This document shows positions 41,036-52,330 of a stretch of DNA of 64,000 nt, in pieces (position 1 is the first letter of the stretch; each line of letters opens with the position of its first letter). The stretch comes from Onthophagus taurus. Its lineage: Eukaryota; Arthropoda; Insecta; Coleoptera; Scarabaeidae. Under the pieces are notes generated by a model that ran no database searches, had not been told where the DNA came from, and saw nothing but the letters and a program-made list of their open reading frames with translations. A program made the translations under genes and the position numbers. The stretch covers positions 26,975,001 to 27,039,000 of the forward strand of contig NC_091972.1 in the NCBI RefSeq assembly GCF_036711975.1, written 5' to 3'.

Positions 41036-43054
41036 CAGTGCTAGCGTAAAGTAACCCCCCCCCTTTTTAACTTCCGAACAGATTGAGATATCAATATGAG
41101 TAAAAAAACGTCAGGTTCTATATTTTATCAGCACAAATATTTTCTTATGGAAAATTTTGCTATCACTTTTAGTTTTTCCGGAAAATGGATCCACTTTGTT
41201 TTTTTAAATGGAACACCTAGTATATTATGGTATTTTCCGAAAGATGAAACCAATACGAATCCAACGGTACCTCACAATCAAATATCGGTTTATTAGTTTT
41301 TCGCATAAAAATTAAACAAAATGCGGAATTTCGCCGGAAAAGCCAACGTATCTTCGTCGACTACCTGTCGAAATGCAATCGGCCAGTTAAATGGTGGTCG
41401 GTAGGTTAGCGGTAGGTATACGCTCGAGCTAAGACGGATTTAAAATTGATAGTTCCCTTACTTATTTTTGAAGTACATATATTAAATTTATGAATTAATC
41501 ATATTTTATCAAAAAATATTTATAAAGAAACAAATCAAAGTCAATATAAGAAATGAAATTTTTTTTATTAAAGATTTTGCCGTATTGGTTGAAAAATTGG
41601 CTTAGTGTTGTTATTGAATAATAAAAGAATTTTTTATTTATTAGGAACAAACATTTTTGTAGGAAATATTGTTGGATCAATATTTTGGCAGACGTCAATA
41701 ATTTCGTCAATAACACCATAAAAAGAAATCTAAAGGTGTCAGATCCGGTGATCTTGTTGGCCATTCAATCGGCCCACGTCGACCGATCCACCGTCCAATA
41801 AATTTGTATCAAGATAATTTCGTACCATTGCCACATAATATGGAGGAGCCATTTCAAAATCGTCACGATTCTGGTGTACAATTTGCAAAAGACTTGGATT
41901 AATATCTTCTTCTAATAATCTTAAATACAATTCCGGTCTAATTTTCGGTTAGGAATATTGGTCTCACGATGTGATTTTCTAATATGCCTGTCCAAACATT
42001 TATTTTCTTGGGAAATTGAGTGTTAACTTCACGATATTCATGTGGACTAAAATCACTCTAGTAACGTACATTTTGCCGATGCAATTTTCCATCCAAAAAG
42101 AAAGTACATTAATCACTGAAACAAATCTAAAAATATTCACACGTTGATGCGATAGCAGCAGACGACATCATGCACGCATTAACTACTTCTGTTAACATCT
42201 GCACTTGTGTGTCTTCAGAAATCGAACGACGACCAGTTCTTTTGCGGTCCTCGACGCTTCCAGTTTCCAAAAACTTATTTACAAGTTCTCTTAAATATTT
42301 TCGACTAATTGGATGTTCAGGAAATCGTTCATTAAATTGTCGCTCTGTTTCATGTACATTTCTGTCAGCACGAGGGAATATTAAAATTCTTCCGATTTTG
42401 TGCTCTAAACTCCTTCTAGCCATTTTGATCTCGCTTTTCTTTGGTTATACTTGGTCGGGTAGAATTCCAAGATAGAAATGAAGGACAATATTTGCATGCT
42501 GCCTTAAATAGAAAATTTGAAGGTACGTTCAAACTTTAAAATTGTTGTTATGACAATTTTTTCTTAGAAGTTTTAAGAAGAACTTTCTTTTTATCCTTTT
42601 CTTGCATTGATTGTTTCATAAAAACATTCTAAAAGAATTGCCGATTTTAACCCTGGTTAACCCGAGCGTAGACCGACCTTTAACTGACCGTCCACCATTT
42701 ATCTGGCCCATTGTATCTCGACAGGTAGTCAACGAAGATGCGTTGGTTTTTCCTTCGAAATTTCGCATTTTGTTTAATATTTAAGTAAAAAACTAATAAA
42801 CCGATATTTGATTGTGAGGTATCGTTGGATTCGTATTGTTTTATTCTTTCGAAAGATACCGTAATATACTGGGTGTTCCATTTAAAAAAACAAAGTTGAT
42901 CCATTTTCCGGAAAAACTAAAAGTGATAGCAAAATTTTCCATAAGACAATATTTGTGCTGATAAAATATAGAAACTGACGTTTTTTTGCTCATATTGATA
43001 TCTCAATCTGTTCAGAAGTTAAACAGGGGGGGGGGTTACTTTACGCTAGCACTG
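41036..43054 (-). mobile_element. Mariner-like transposon with ~0.4 kb terminal inverted repeats
   Basis: CAGTGCTAGCGTAAAGTAAC at the left end mirrors the right end, with TA at 41034-41035 and 43055-43056. The arms (about 41036-41440 and 42660-43054) include a run of C (left) or G (right) and TTTTTAAATGGAACACC. A transposase relic lies between them. Removing the element restores the Jockey-like reading across the site. Confidence 0.9.
41700..42423 (-). pseudogene. Mariner-like transposase (same family as at 2905), decayed
   Basis: The open N-terminal part from 42423 (MARRSLEHKIGRILIFPRAD) is a helix-turn-helix domain of the same type as the element at 2905. Downstream, stops and frameshifts accompany KINVWTGIL and [20 protein letters not shown] followed by DFFLW, nearly identical to the 2905 transposase around the third catalytic Asp. 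Confidence 0.8.
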
Positions 43055-43639
43055 TATAAGGGTGTTAGAAACGATTCTTTGCAGCCTTTAATAATATACG
43101 AGGGAACTCCGTCCGGCCCCTCTGTACGTTTTGATTTTAGCTTAATTATAGCATCATCAATCTCCTTCATTGAAATAGGTTGTAGACTAAATAAATTTAA
43201 AGCACTATTGCTGATAATTTCGTCATAGAAAGAAAGAGAATAATTCGATGTAGGCCCATATACAGATTTAAAATAATCCGCAAAAGCAGAGCTGACGTCT
43301 TTAGCAGATGAGATATCCCCGTTAAATTGAATCTGGCTTCGATTGAAACTATCTTTTTTGTTAGAAACCTAGTTCCAGAATGCCTTTGGGTCTGTCTTAA
43401 TATTGTTTTCCACACTTCGTATATAATTGTCGTATGCTACCCCAATATTGCGCTTGACCCTGGCCCTAATTTACTTATATTTATTTAAATGGTGATCTGA
43501 CTCGTTTTTGCGCTTAAGAAGAGTGTTTTTCGTTCTAATATCTTTTATTATATCCCGGCTAAACCACACTGGGTATTTATTAACTCCGATTTGTTTTAAT
43601 AACCACCGGATAAAAATGTGTTTTTTGAAAACCTTAAAT

Positions 43640-43920
43640 CAGCTAATTACAATCAAAGTAGGCGCCGAAATAACGCCTATACGATACGATAAGAGAAAAG
43701 TTTCTATTATTGCATGTGCCGTTATGGCCACAGGAATCTCTAACGACAACAAGAAAAAACAACGTATATGGCAGAAAAATTGGCTGATCGACAGCGAAAA
43801 ATATTGTCATATGTCGCTGATACCAGATTTAAGAAATAATAATCCAGATGACTATAAATTATTTAAGAATGGATGGAAACACGTTTGATGAGCTTCTAAA
43901 TATAATTAAAACGTTATCTC
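43640..43920 (+). pseudogene. PIF/Harbinger transposase N-terminal fragment
   Basis: KKKQRIWQKNWLIDSEKYCH and LRNNNPDDYKLF, then one frame over RMDGNTFDELLNIIK. This is the N-terminal region of HARBI1-type transposases. It ends at a stop and has no catalytic domain. Confidence 0.7.
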
Positions 43921-43989
43921 ACTAAATAAGATTTCATTGCATACACCTGTTTCCCTCTCTTTTTAAGAACAGCACGTGGATATCCTTCT

Positions 43990-44335
43990 TCGATAGAAGT
44001 TTTGTTGTTTTCTATGTCAAGGTTGTCACGGTCTCAGAAGCGAAAACCTTTTCTAGAGACGAGGGACTGTTCGCCATACTATCAAAACTCTCTGTAGGTG
44101 TTTCATGTTTTCAGGTAAACATTAATAAATCGAAATACCAGAGACTTGGCACGTACTGATCATCACTAGAAGCACCATTTCTCTTAAATTTTTTCACCTC
44201 ATTTCGAAACGAGCCTCTCATCGATTGGATTTGCTTAGAGACAAGCTCTCCATCAGCATTTGGGTCCACCTTGCGATAACATTGCACTAACTTATCATAA
44301 GTAGTTACTTATCATAGTCTGTGTATGGCCGGCTA
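43990..44335 (-). pseudogene. Harbinger MADF/SANT-like ORF fragment
   Basis: Minus strand reads DKLVQCYRKVDPNADGELVS, MRGSFRNEVKKF and VPSLWYFDLLMF, then KHETPTESFDSM. The SLWYFDLL...ETP pattern is typical of the MADF/SANT-like second protein of insect Harbinger elements. It is convergent with the transposase fragment at 43640, so both probably come from one element. Confidence 0.65.
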
Positions 44336-44339
44336 TTTG

Positions 44340-44676
44340 GATACTTTACCAAGTGTATGGAATATGATGTTTTTTTGCAATACATTTAGATGCCGAACTT
44401 GGTTAATAATTGAAGTCTGACTCTCGAACAGCCGACAGGGCGGAAGTAAAAATTTTACTTGATCTGATCTGGAACATCGATTTTCATCGTACTTGTGAAT
44501 ATGACTGAATGGGTGAGGTAGTACATAATTTCCGGGAGGGTGATAATAGCAAAACATTCATTTATTCAGGTAATTCTCCAAACATATTATAATCACTATA
44601 ATAATAGAAGTCTTTCCTTAAAACAGCTGAATTCTTCGATTCGCCATATTGTTAAAAATGAAGCACTTCATTGAGA
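44340..44676. other. Between Harbinger and hAT remnants, unclassified
   Basis: A minus-strand open frame at 44333-44557 has no recognisable domain and may be upstream sequence of the Harbinger ORF. No element end identified. Confidence 0.4.
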
Positions 44677-46620
44677 TCAACTGACTTTGTTCTTTTCAAA
44701 AGCAAGAAATACCATGCCTGCTATTCTTTCATAACCTATTGACAGCCTCTGAGGCTTATTGATTGCAGTTAAAGTTGAAAATGTAGATTCGCACACAGCA
44801 GTGTTGCATCCTATGGTCGCCACAGATGCAAACAGTTCATAAGTATCTTTGAAGGCCTCTCGCTGCCTGTACAAAACTTGCATTGTGTTTTTCGTTCTAT
44901 CCTCGCGACGACTCACATAAGCTTTAACCACAGCAGCTTCTTCCCTTGATGGAATTGTTAGACCTGAAAAATTAAGGTAAAATTGTGAATTGGACATAAA
45001 TAAACAATAGTAGCAACATAGTTTTGTTTAATTTTCTCACACTTACCTAAATTTTTCAAATGTACCATTTTGTCTACATCCAACTCATCAAGACTCGCTA
45101 ATGAATTTAATAAATCGTCGTTGTCCGAAAATCTTCTTTGTAATTCAGCTATTAGTATGTCCAACGTTTCAAAAACGTTTAAATGGCTGATCGTTCTGGT
45201 CTTCTATATTTGGTCTCGCGCAGGAACTGGAAGGACCATACATCAAGTGATCATCCATACAATTAGATTTTTTGACTTGCCTATTCTGGATCTGGGTCCT
45301 ATTTTCGGAATCGCCGCTTGTCATAGACTTAGCTTCTCCTAAAATTTGATGATACCTATCATCTGATCTCAGTTTCGTTATTTCATATTGGACGCAGTTT
45401 ATGATTTTTATGGCGTCTTTTAATACTGCGCTCCGGGCTTGTAAAGCTGCATCTGCAGGCTGAAGCGTGGATAAGATTATTTTGGCCACAACCATAGCCA
45501 TTTGAAATTCCAAACTGAGCATGACCTTTTTAATACCGACACTCTTGGCGACATCATCGCCGTTAAATCTGTCATTTTTAATTTCATCTAAAGTCGCCAA
45601 AATCGCTGAATAATTATCGTTTACAACTTTTGTAACCGCCAAGTGTCCTGACCAACGCTGCTCGAGAAGCCGGCCAATCCTTTTTCCACCATACCAAGCA
45701 GCTATATTGCCATGGTGAAAGAATTCATGTAACATGACGCATTGGTCAAAAAATAAACGAATGAAAGTCATTTCCGAGATAGTCATCAGGACTATCAAAT
45801 GCAGGCGATGCTTATAGCAGTGGACGTAAGGAACTTTTTGGCCCAATTTGTTTTCTATTCTGATCGCAACTCCCGAAACTTTTCCGCTCATTACACTTGC
45901 GCCGTCATAGCATTGGCTTAGCATAGCCGAGAGGTCAACGTTATTTTCCCTAAGGGTATTTAACGTCAATTCTTTAAAAGTGGCTTTATCAAGGTTTTCA
46001 GTAGTTGTAACTGTCAGCAACGACTCATTGACGATTCCACCCTTAACGTAACGTATTGCTATTGCAATATTTTCGCGGTTATTTTTATCTCTCGTTCCAT
46101 CTTCCATTAGAGTAAACCAGTTCACGTCAGATTCCTTAATATCTTTAACAATGGAACTTCGTACTGCTTGAATCATGCCTCCTTCAAATTCGGATCTTTC
46201 ATGCACGTGTATTCAAACAAATTCTGAAATAATCCTTGTTCTTTTTCTGCCTCCAAGATATAATTTCCACGCAACGCTAACTCGTTGATAATTAGAAATT
46301 GTATTACTTCAACAATAGATTTCACGTAATACCGGTTTTTTTCTAATACTTTTCTATTTAACAACGTTTCGACACTGGTAGTTGTAGATATTCTACGTAG
46401 TTTGTCTTCGCACATCGCCATGGCTTGTGCATGGGAAATTGATTTTTGGTGTTTTGGGAAATCAGTTTTTGCATCAATGGCGTTTTTCCAGTTTTTGAAA
46501 CCTGTCGAAGTGTAAGAAGTTGTTTGCTACCATGAGGCAAAAATTGTTGGCAAGGATAGCAAAACGCAGCATCTTTCTCCACAGAACACTGCAGCCATTT
46601 ATATCGCTTGAACCAGTCCG
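44677..46620 (-). pseudogene. hAT transposase (ZMYM1-like, DUF4371 type) with an intron, lightly broken
   Basis: N-terminal zinc-finger segment WLQCSVEKDAAFCYPCQQFL (about 46600-46540). The RNase H-like core has WFTLMEDGTRD (first Asp), CYDGASVMSGK and VPYVHCYKHRLHL, and the C-terminal dimerisation region has CESTFSTLTAINKPQRLS and ends FEKNKVS. An intron (44964-45046, gtaagt/ttttcag in complement) joins HLKNLG to LTIPSREE. Frame changes occur near 45168 (an A/T-run length difference) and 46190. The 5' end is lost next to a non-LTR fragment. No terminal repeats were identified. Confidence 0.85.
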
Positions 46621-46689
46621 CTACAAAGGCTTGCTACTTGCTTACCGCTACTTGCTTTATCGGTTCTACGATTTGTGCAATATCAAAAG

Positions 46690-47575
46690 TAAGTAGTATT
46701 AAGTTTTTCAGGTGCGAGCAGATACGCCTATTGCCAAACATTACGACCGCAGACTTTCCAGGATTCAGTTTCAGTTGAGTGTTTGAAGGTCCAAGTTAAT
46801 TTTCTCTTTCGCCGCATTCTAATTTTCAGCCTTGAAGCTATAATAAAGTTGAATGTCGTCTGCATACATATGAAATTTATTAAATTTGATAGATTTTCAA
46901 GTAAAACCATGCATAACTGGCCTGGCAGTAGACAATAAACTATCGATTTCTACTGTTTGAGAACGATTAGACAAATAATCATGAATGAGCCGCAGTACGC
47001 ACGAACCAAATCCAACAAAACTCAAAATTTTTAACAAAGTGCAATAGTTGACCATATCAAACGCCTTACTATAGTCTAGCAACGTCATTATAGTAATATC
47101 GCCCCTGTCAGTGGCCGCAATGATGTCGTCTGTGACAGCCAACATTGCAGTTGTGCAGCTGTATCCCTCCCTGAAGCCAGATTGCGTAGAAGGAAAAACG
47201 TCATATAGGTTGGCAAAATGCGTTAGCTGACGTTGAATGACTCTCTCAAACACCTTAGAAAGAAAAGGGAGAATACTGATGGGTCGCAAATCACCAAAAG
47301 AAGAAGGTTCAGATTTTTTTACAATAGCATGTTTCCAACATTCTGGCACCGTACCTTCAATTAAACAGGTGTTAATAATGAGTGTAACGTAAGGAAGCAC
47401 TGTAGGGCAGCATAATTTTAACATATAAAAACTGAAACCATCTGAACCTGCTGAAGAGGATTTAAGGCATCAATAATATCACGCACAGTGGCAACCTCAA
47501 TCGTGGAGAATTCAAAGTTTCCATCAGAAAAAGGAGATTTCTTAATATTATAATGTATGTACTAATTTTTTTGCA
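46690..47575 (-). pseudogene. Jockey-superfamily RT fragment
   Basis: SSSAGSDGFSFYMLKLCCPT, PECWKHAIVKKSEPSSFGDL, RPISILPFLSKVFERVI, QSGFREGYSCTTAM, LLDYSKAFDMVNY, and one frame over FHMYADDIQLYY with the catalytic Asp pair (about 46870). Truncated on both sides. It differs clearly from the element at 39598-43605, so it is a second family. Confidence 0.82.
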
Positions 47576-47779
47576 CTATACCTATGGTCGTCGACGTCAC
47601 GCGATCTCCTCACTTTAACGATTTAAGGTTGCACTCCTTCTGTGCAACTGATCAGTTAAGATGGATTTACAAGCTCTACGTAATTACAATTCATCAATTA
47701 ATCATATATTTTTTATTAAGTAAACTCTTTAGTACGAATCATTCCTTTAATCGATTTTTCGTCATCTGTTTTGTTTTCA

Positions 47780-48105
47780 ATACATACTTTGAATAACTTT
47801 ATTTGTTCGACAACATCTGACAAAATGATTATTCTTACCATATCGTTTACGAACTTGCCCGAAGGCTGGACATGTATGATCGTGTTTATAACCATATCAC
47901 TTGCAGTTGTTCGCCCTGGGTCTATTCATGGTCTTCTTGCAAATGATTCATTCGTTAGTTTTTTCATCTGTCTTGATAAGCTGGCGGTCGCCGGACGTCC
48001 TGTCCTTGAAATGTTTTCTTTGTTTGAAATCCCGGTTTGTCTGGTTACCGTGATTAAATCCTTTTGTTTTCTAAATCCATTCGCATTAAAATTTAACGAG
48101 TGATG
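47780..48105 (-). pseudogene. Gypsy gag zinc-knuckle remnant (minus strand)
   Basis: Minus strand reads GYKHDHTCPAFGQV and KNNHFVRCCRTN, like the C..C..GHK.....CPAFG..C..CGK.NHF...C knuckles of K02A2.6-type gypsy elements, with several cysteines mutated. Upstream in another frame there is basic gag-like sequence. Weak but recognisable. Confidence 0.5.
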
Positions 48106-48393
48106 TTAGTTAGAGATAGGGAAGACTAAGGAATATCTCATACTTATACTCCTATAATACTTACATAAGGTTACAGTTGTGAAATTAGAGGAGATACAAT
48201 TTGTTTGATGATCAAGTTTGTCATTTGAAGTTTGATGGCGATCACCTTCAATCACATTAGCATCGGTAGTATGATTTCGAGGTTGATTCGATCCAGGTTG
48301 ACCACTAAAATGGGTGGTACCAAGCTGGTTGTATAAACTAAATAACAATAATTATTTATATGGCCGTATCTCTGACAATTGAAGCACTGAGAA

Positions 48394-48830
48394 ATGTATG
48401 AATTTGTGCCTCCTAAACGTCGACGAAAAATGTTGGAGCCAGACTTGGCATACGTGAACGTGGAACATAGAGAGAGTACATATGTTGAAATGATGGGAGT
48501 GACTTCGACTCCAAGACAAGAACGAGAAACGACAATAACTTGTTATAATTGCGAAAAAGCGGGTCATCTAGCAAAAGGTTGTACTGCACCTCTCAAACTA
48601 CATTGTTACAAGTGCAAGAAGCCTGGAGTTACCACACGAAATTGTCCAATCTGCTCGAAAAATAGTCCTCAAACGTCGTCGGAAAACAAAAGGCGTCGTC
48701 ACTAGATGGTCGGATAGATGACATAGACGCCGGTGTATCGACCGAGAAATACAGAGCCGTTTTGCATTATATCTTGGAGAGTTCTGAACCTGATGAGCGA
48801 CCATACCTTATAATTAAGATTCTAGAAAGA
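48394..48830 (+). pseudogene. Gypsy gag C-terminus and start of protease
   Basis: CYNCEKAGHLAKGC is a perfect CCHC knuckle; the second, CYKCKKPGVTTRNC, has Val where His is expected. After a frame change, DAGVSTEKYRAVLHYILESS and DERPYLIIKIL correspond to the region just before the protease of gypsy elements. The same element probably resumes at 50485. Confidence 0.65.
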
Positions 48831-49504
48831 AAGATTCTAGAACCTTCATCAGAGCGAATTTACATTTGCTGTTAAAAAGAAAAAATTTCTTAAAATGATA
48901 GAAATTTTACAAAATAGGTTTAAAAACTTACTTGTTTATGAAGTTGGTAAACTAAAAACGTTATTAAATACATTGCTATTGAAATTATTGAGTTAATTAA
49001 GTCAAAATATGGAACCAAATGTTAAAACGAACACGTTACAACGTTAAAATTTTTTCTTGTGTTGATTCTGAAATTCTAGTTTTATTTGAAACAAATTGGA
49101 ACAATGCGCACAGCACATGCGTTAAAAATAAAGAGGACACCGTTATTGAAATTCAAATTAAAATTTAATCATAATGATAAAAGTAACAAAACAAAAATTT
49201 AGCGTAACCCCAGCGATACAAATTCACAACCTAGAACTAATTTTAGTGTTTAAAATAACAAATTTATAAAACTTTAAACATTGTTGAAATTTTATTTGTC
49301 AATATAGGAAATGTCTTATATAAAAACAGAAAAACAAAATGTCTAGGGAGCTAGCCTGTTCTTGTTCTTATCGTTAGAAATGATGTAAGCATAAATGTTG
49401 CTTAAGGATTGTGTATCCGTTTTGAAGTTTATTGAGTCATCAGTGTATGTAGTATGTAGTTAATAACCTAAAAAATAATAAACCTCAATTTTTACTTTTA
49501 ATGG
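48831..49504. other. AT-rich sequence between gypsy and Penelope parts
   Basis: No gene recognised. It may contain degraded retrotransposon sequence, but no motif supports a call. Confidence 0.4.
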
Positions 49505-50484
49505 AACAATCTATCGTCAAATTGAAGGAACCTTTATGGGCTCCAAAATCTCTCCGATACTGGCTCTGATGGTGATGGACTACATCACTGATAACATTTT
49601 AAAGAAAAATAACACTAACTTCAGAATTAATTTCATCAAAAAATATGTAGACGATCTAATTTTGGGTGTCCACAAAGACGATGTAGGGATAATTTTAAAT
49701 CAATTTAACAGTTTTCACCCTAGCATACAATTCACACTTGATCACGAAGTCGTCGGGGGGTTACCCTTTCTTGACACTAAAGTCATCAGAAACGTGGATA
49801 ACTCGATCGTTTTTGATTGGTATATTAAGCCTACTTATTCGGGTAGATATTTAAACTTTCATTCAAACCACACTTTTGGCCACAAGATAGCAACAGTATT
49901 GACAATGAAACACAGAATAATGCACATTAGTGATCGGAGGTTCCTTGATGAAAATTTGAGGTTTTTAAGTAATGCTTTTGTTAATAATAGGTACCCCCCA
50001 AAACTTATTAATAAATTGTTATTCTCTACCAACATCTTAAATACAACAACAAACACAACTGAACAGATTGTTAAATATCGTAAAATTCCTTATGTGAATG
50101 AACTTACGGGAAAAATTAAAAAAATCTTTAAGAATATTGACAACATCAAAGTGGTGGATTGCTACGATAACAAATTGCAGAAATATTTCACTAGAGTCAA
50201 GGACAGTACTGATCCACTATTAAAATCAGGGGTCATCTATTGCATTTCGTGTGGCGAATGCAATGGCAAATACATTGGACAAACCAACCAGTGGCTAAAA
50301 AGTACGATTTCAAAACACAAGAGCGATTGTAGGTTATTAAAATCCTCCTGTGCTCTATCACAACATACCACGGACACAGGACATAAATTTGATTTTGATA
50401 ATGTCAAAGTTTTGGATATTGAAAAGAATTATCATAACAGAAACCTTTTAGAAGTTCTTTACATTAAGTTATTGGAGCAGATCT
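49505..50484 (+). pseudogene. Penelope-like element: RT C-terminal part plus GIY-YIG endonuclease
   Basis: Open over most of 980 bases. IEGTFMGSKISPILA and the catalytic KYVDDLILG (about 49640) belong to the Penelope-type reverse transcriptase, followed by GGLPFLDTKVIR. The C-terminal GIY-YIG domain has VIYCISCGECNGKYIGQT (about 50230-50285), KSTISKHKSDC and ALSQHTTDTGHKFDF. The 5' half of the RT is missing. At its 3' end it runs directly into gypsy RT sequence. It fits the hammerhead motifs at 17976 and 35716, which are typical of this element class. Confidence 0.88.
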
Positions 50485-51017
50485 TGAACCGAACATCTTT
50501 GTCTACCTAGACGATGTGATTATTGTCACCGAAACATTTGAGAGGCATATATTGATATTAGAAAAGGTGCTTAAAAGATTAATTGATGCACGTCTTAAGA
50601 TCAGTTGGGATAAATGCAACTTTTGTAGATCAAAATTGTGATACTTGGGATACGTGGAACTATACTTTGTTTTCCAGATTATTCGTTGCCATTTGAACTG
50701 CAACTGATGCTTCTGCAGTTGGGTTGGGGGCTGTTCTGTTACAACCATCGGAAAACGGAGCTCGCGTCACTGCTTATTTGAGCCGTATTTTGTCAAGAAC
50801 TGAATATAACAACTCTACCACTGAAAGAGAATGTCTTGCCGTGATATGGGCTGTGGAAAAGCTAAGGCCGTACCTTGGAGGTGTACCTTGTACTGTAATA
50901 ACAGATAATTACTCACTGTTATGATTGCTGAAGTTGAGGGAACCTACTGGTCGAATAGCGCGTTGGGCTGTTCGATTTGTATCAACAATTTCATTTCCAC
51001 GTTAAGCATCGTAAGGG
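50485..51017 (+). pseudogene. Gypsy RT end and RNase H, first half of a split element
   Basis: LEPNIFVYLDDVIIVTETFE has the catalytic Asp pair (about 50510). After a stop come FELQTDASAVGLGAVLLQPS (RNase H first Asp), YLSRILSRTEYNNSTTEREC (catalytic Glu), LAVIWAVEKLRPYLGG and TVITDNYSLL. The frame is broken near 50640 and 50923. The coding sequence is cut at HRKG by the pogo element and resumes at 59362. Confidence 0.85.
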
Positions 51018-52330
51018 TAGGGGAAAGGGGGGTACATTGGGACATGGGACACAATGGGACATTTTAAATTATGGCGCCATTACTTGCTGTTTTTACTTTT
51101 AATAAAGTGTACCAGAGGGCAATACCTTGCTTCAAATTCTCCAAACATTTTGCGCTGTTTTGTGACGTACGGAAATTTTTATTCAATTTTAAGTGTTTTA
51201 TGGTAGTTGGTGTAAACAGTTGCATGAAAATTGGTAACTGGATATTTTCTATATTTCAAGCAAATGGTTTAAAATTAATTAATCACTAAGAACACACAAT
51301 ATTGAGACTTATGTTCATTGCTTTATTTATTGTATAGACCTAACCTATTATTTTGCAAATGATCTTATGTTCAATACAGTCAGTGGAGGCACTTTAGGAC
51401 AAAAGGTAAGGGGCACATTGAGACTATTCCAATGTGCCCCCGCCTAATAAAATTTGTTGATATAATTAAGGAAAAAAATGTTTCAGGACTCAGGACATAA
51501 AAAATGGTCCGTACGTACAAGAGAAAAACAGATCGTGCTTCCGTATCTAAGGAAGACGGTGTTGCTGCAGTTAGAAATGTTATTGATGGAAGGTTATCAA
51601 TAAGAAATGCTGCAGCAACACATAATATCAAGAAATCTACCTTAGTCAAGAGGTTGAACAAAGTCAAAAAGCGGAAAGCAGAAGAAAACAGAGATGGGGA
51701 AACAGGGGAGTCTCTTGCTGCGCAACCGACTGAAGATGATGAAGGAGAGAAAAATAATAAAAATAACAACTTGCCGCCTGAGACCACGAATCTTGCCACA
51801 GTAGAAAGTGATTCAAACGACCTATTTCATTGGCCATTTCAGTCGAAATATAGCACCCAACAAGTTTTTACCGTAAACCAAGAACAACAATTGTGCGAGT
51901 ATCTAATGCAAAGTTCAAAAATAAATTACGGGCTGACGTATTCGCAAGCTCAAATACTAGCGTTTGAGTTTGCTCAAAAACTTAACAGAAAATACCCAAC
52001 GAGCTGGGATAAGAACAAGAGAGCGGGTTTGGACTGGATGAAATCTTTCATGAAAAGGTTCAGCAATCTCAGTTTAAGAAAACCTGAAAACACCAGTCTA
52101 GCCAGGGCATCAGGATTTAACGAAACCAACGTGAAACAATTTTTCGATAATCTGCAAGTTGCATTAGAAAAACATAAAATAACACCAGAAAATGTCTATA
52201 ATCTGGACGAAACAGGGGTCACCACAGTCCTTCAGACACCAAAAGTTATTGCTATGAAGGGAACTAAGCAGGTGGGGCAAGTAGTTTCAGCCGAGAGAGG
52301 AAAACTGGTAACCTTTTGTGCTATCATTAA

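Larger units (their letters stand above)
39598..43605 (-). pseudogene. Jockey/CR1-like non-LTR retrotransposon ORF2, interrupted by a mariner
   Basis: From about 43605 downward: NKYPVWFSRDIIKDI, KLKSKRTEGPDGVPSYIIKG, then (after the mariner at 41036-43054) TNTFPNQWKLARVTPIHKSG, NYRPISVISCFAKVFEQI, QHGFILNRS, VIYTDFAKAFDKVDHD, VPQGSNLGPLLFLLFINDLP and the catalytic LFADDLKIF (about 40445). The C-terminal block continues to 39598. The long frames 40262-40843 and 39598-40206 are separated by a break. The 5' end (with the endonuclease) is missing. Inserted into the BEL element. Confidence 0.87.

Noticed and set aside
49859..50056. Minus-strand frame within the Penelope RT region
   Set aside because: Shadow of the YVDD/GIY-YIG reading frame on the plus strand.
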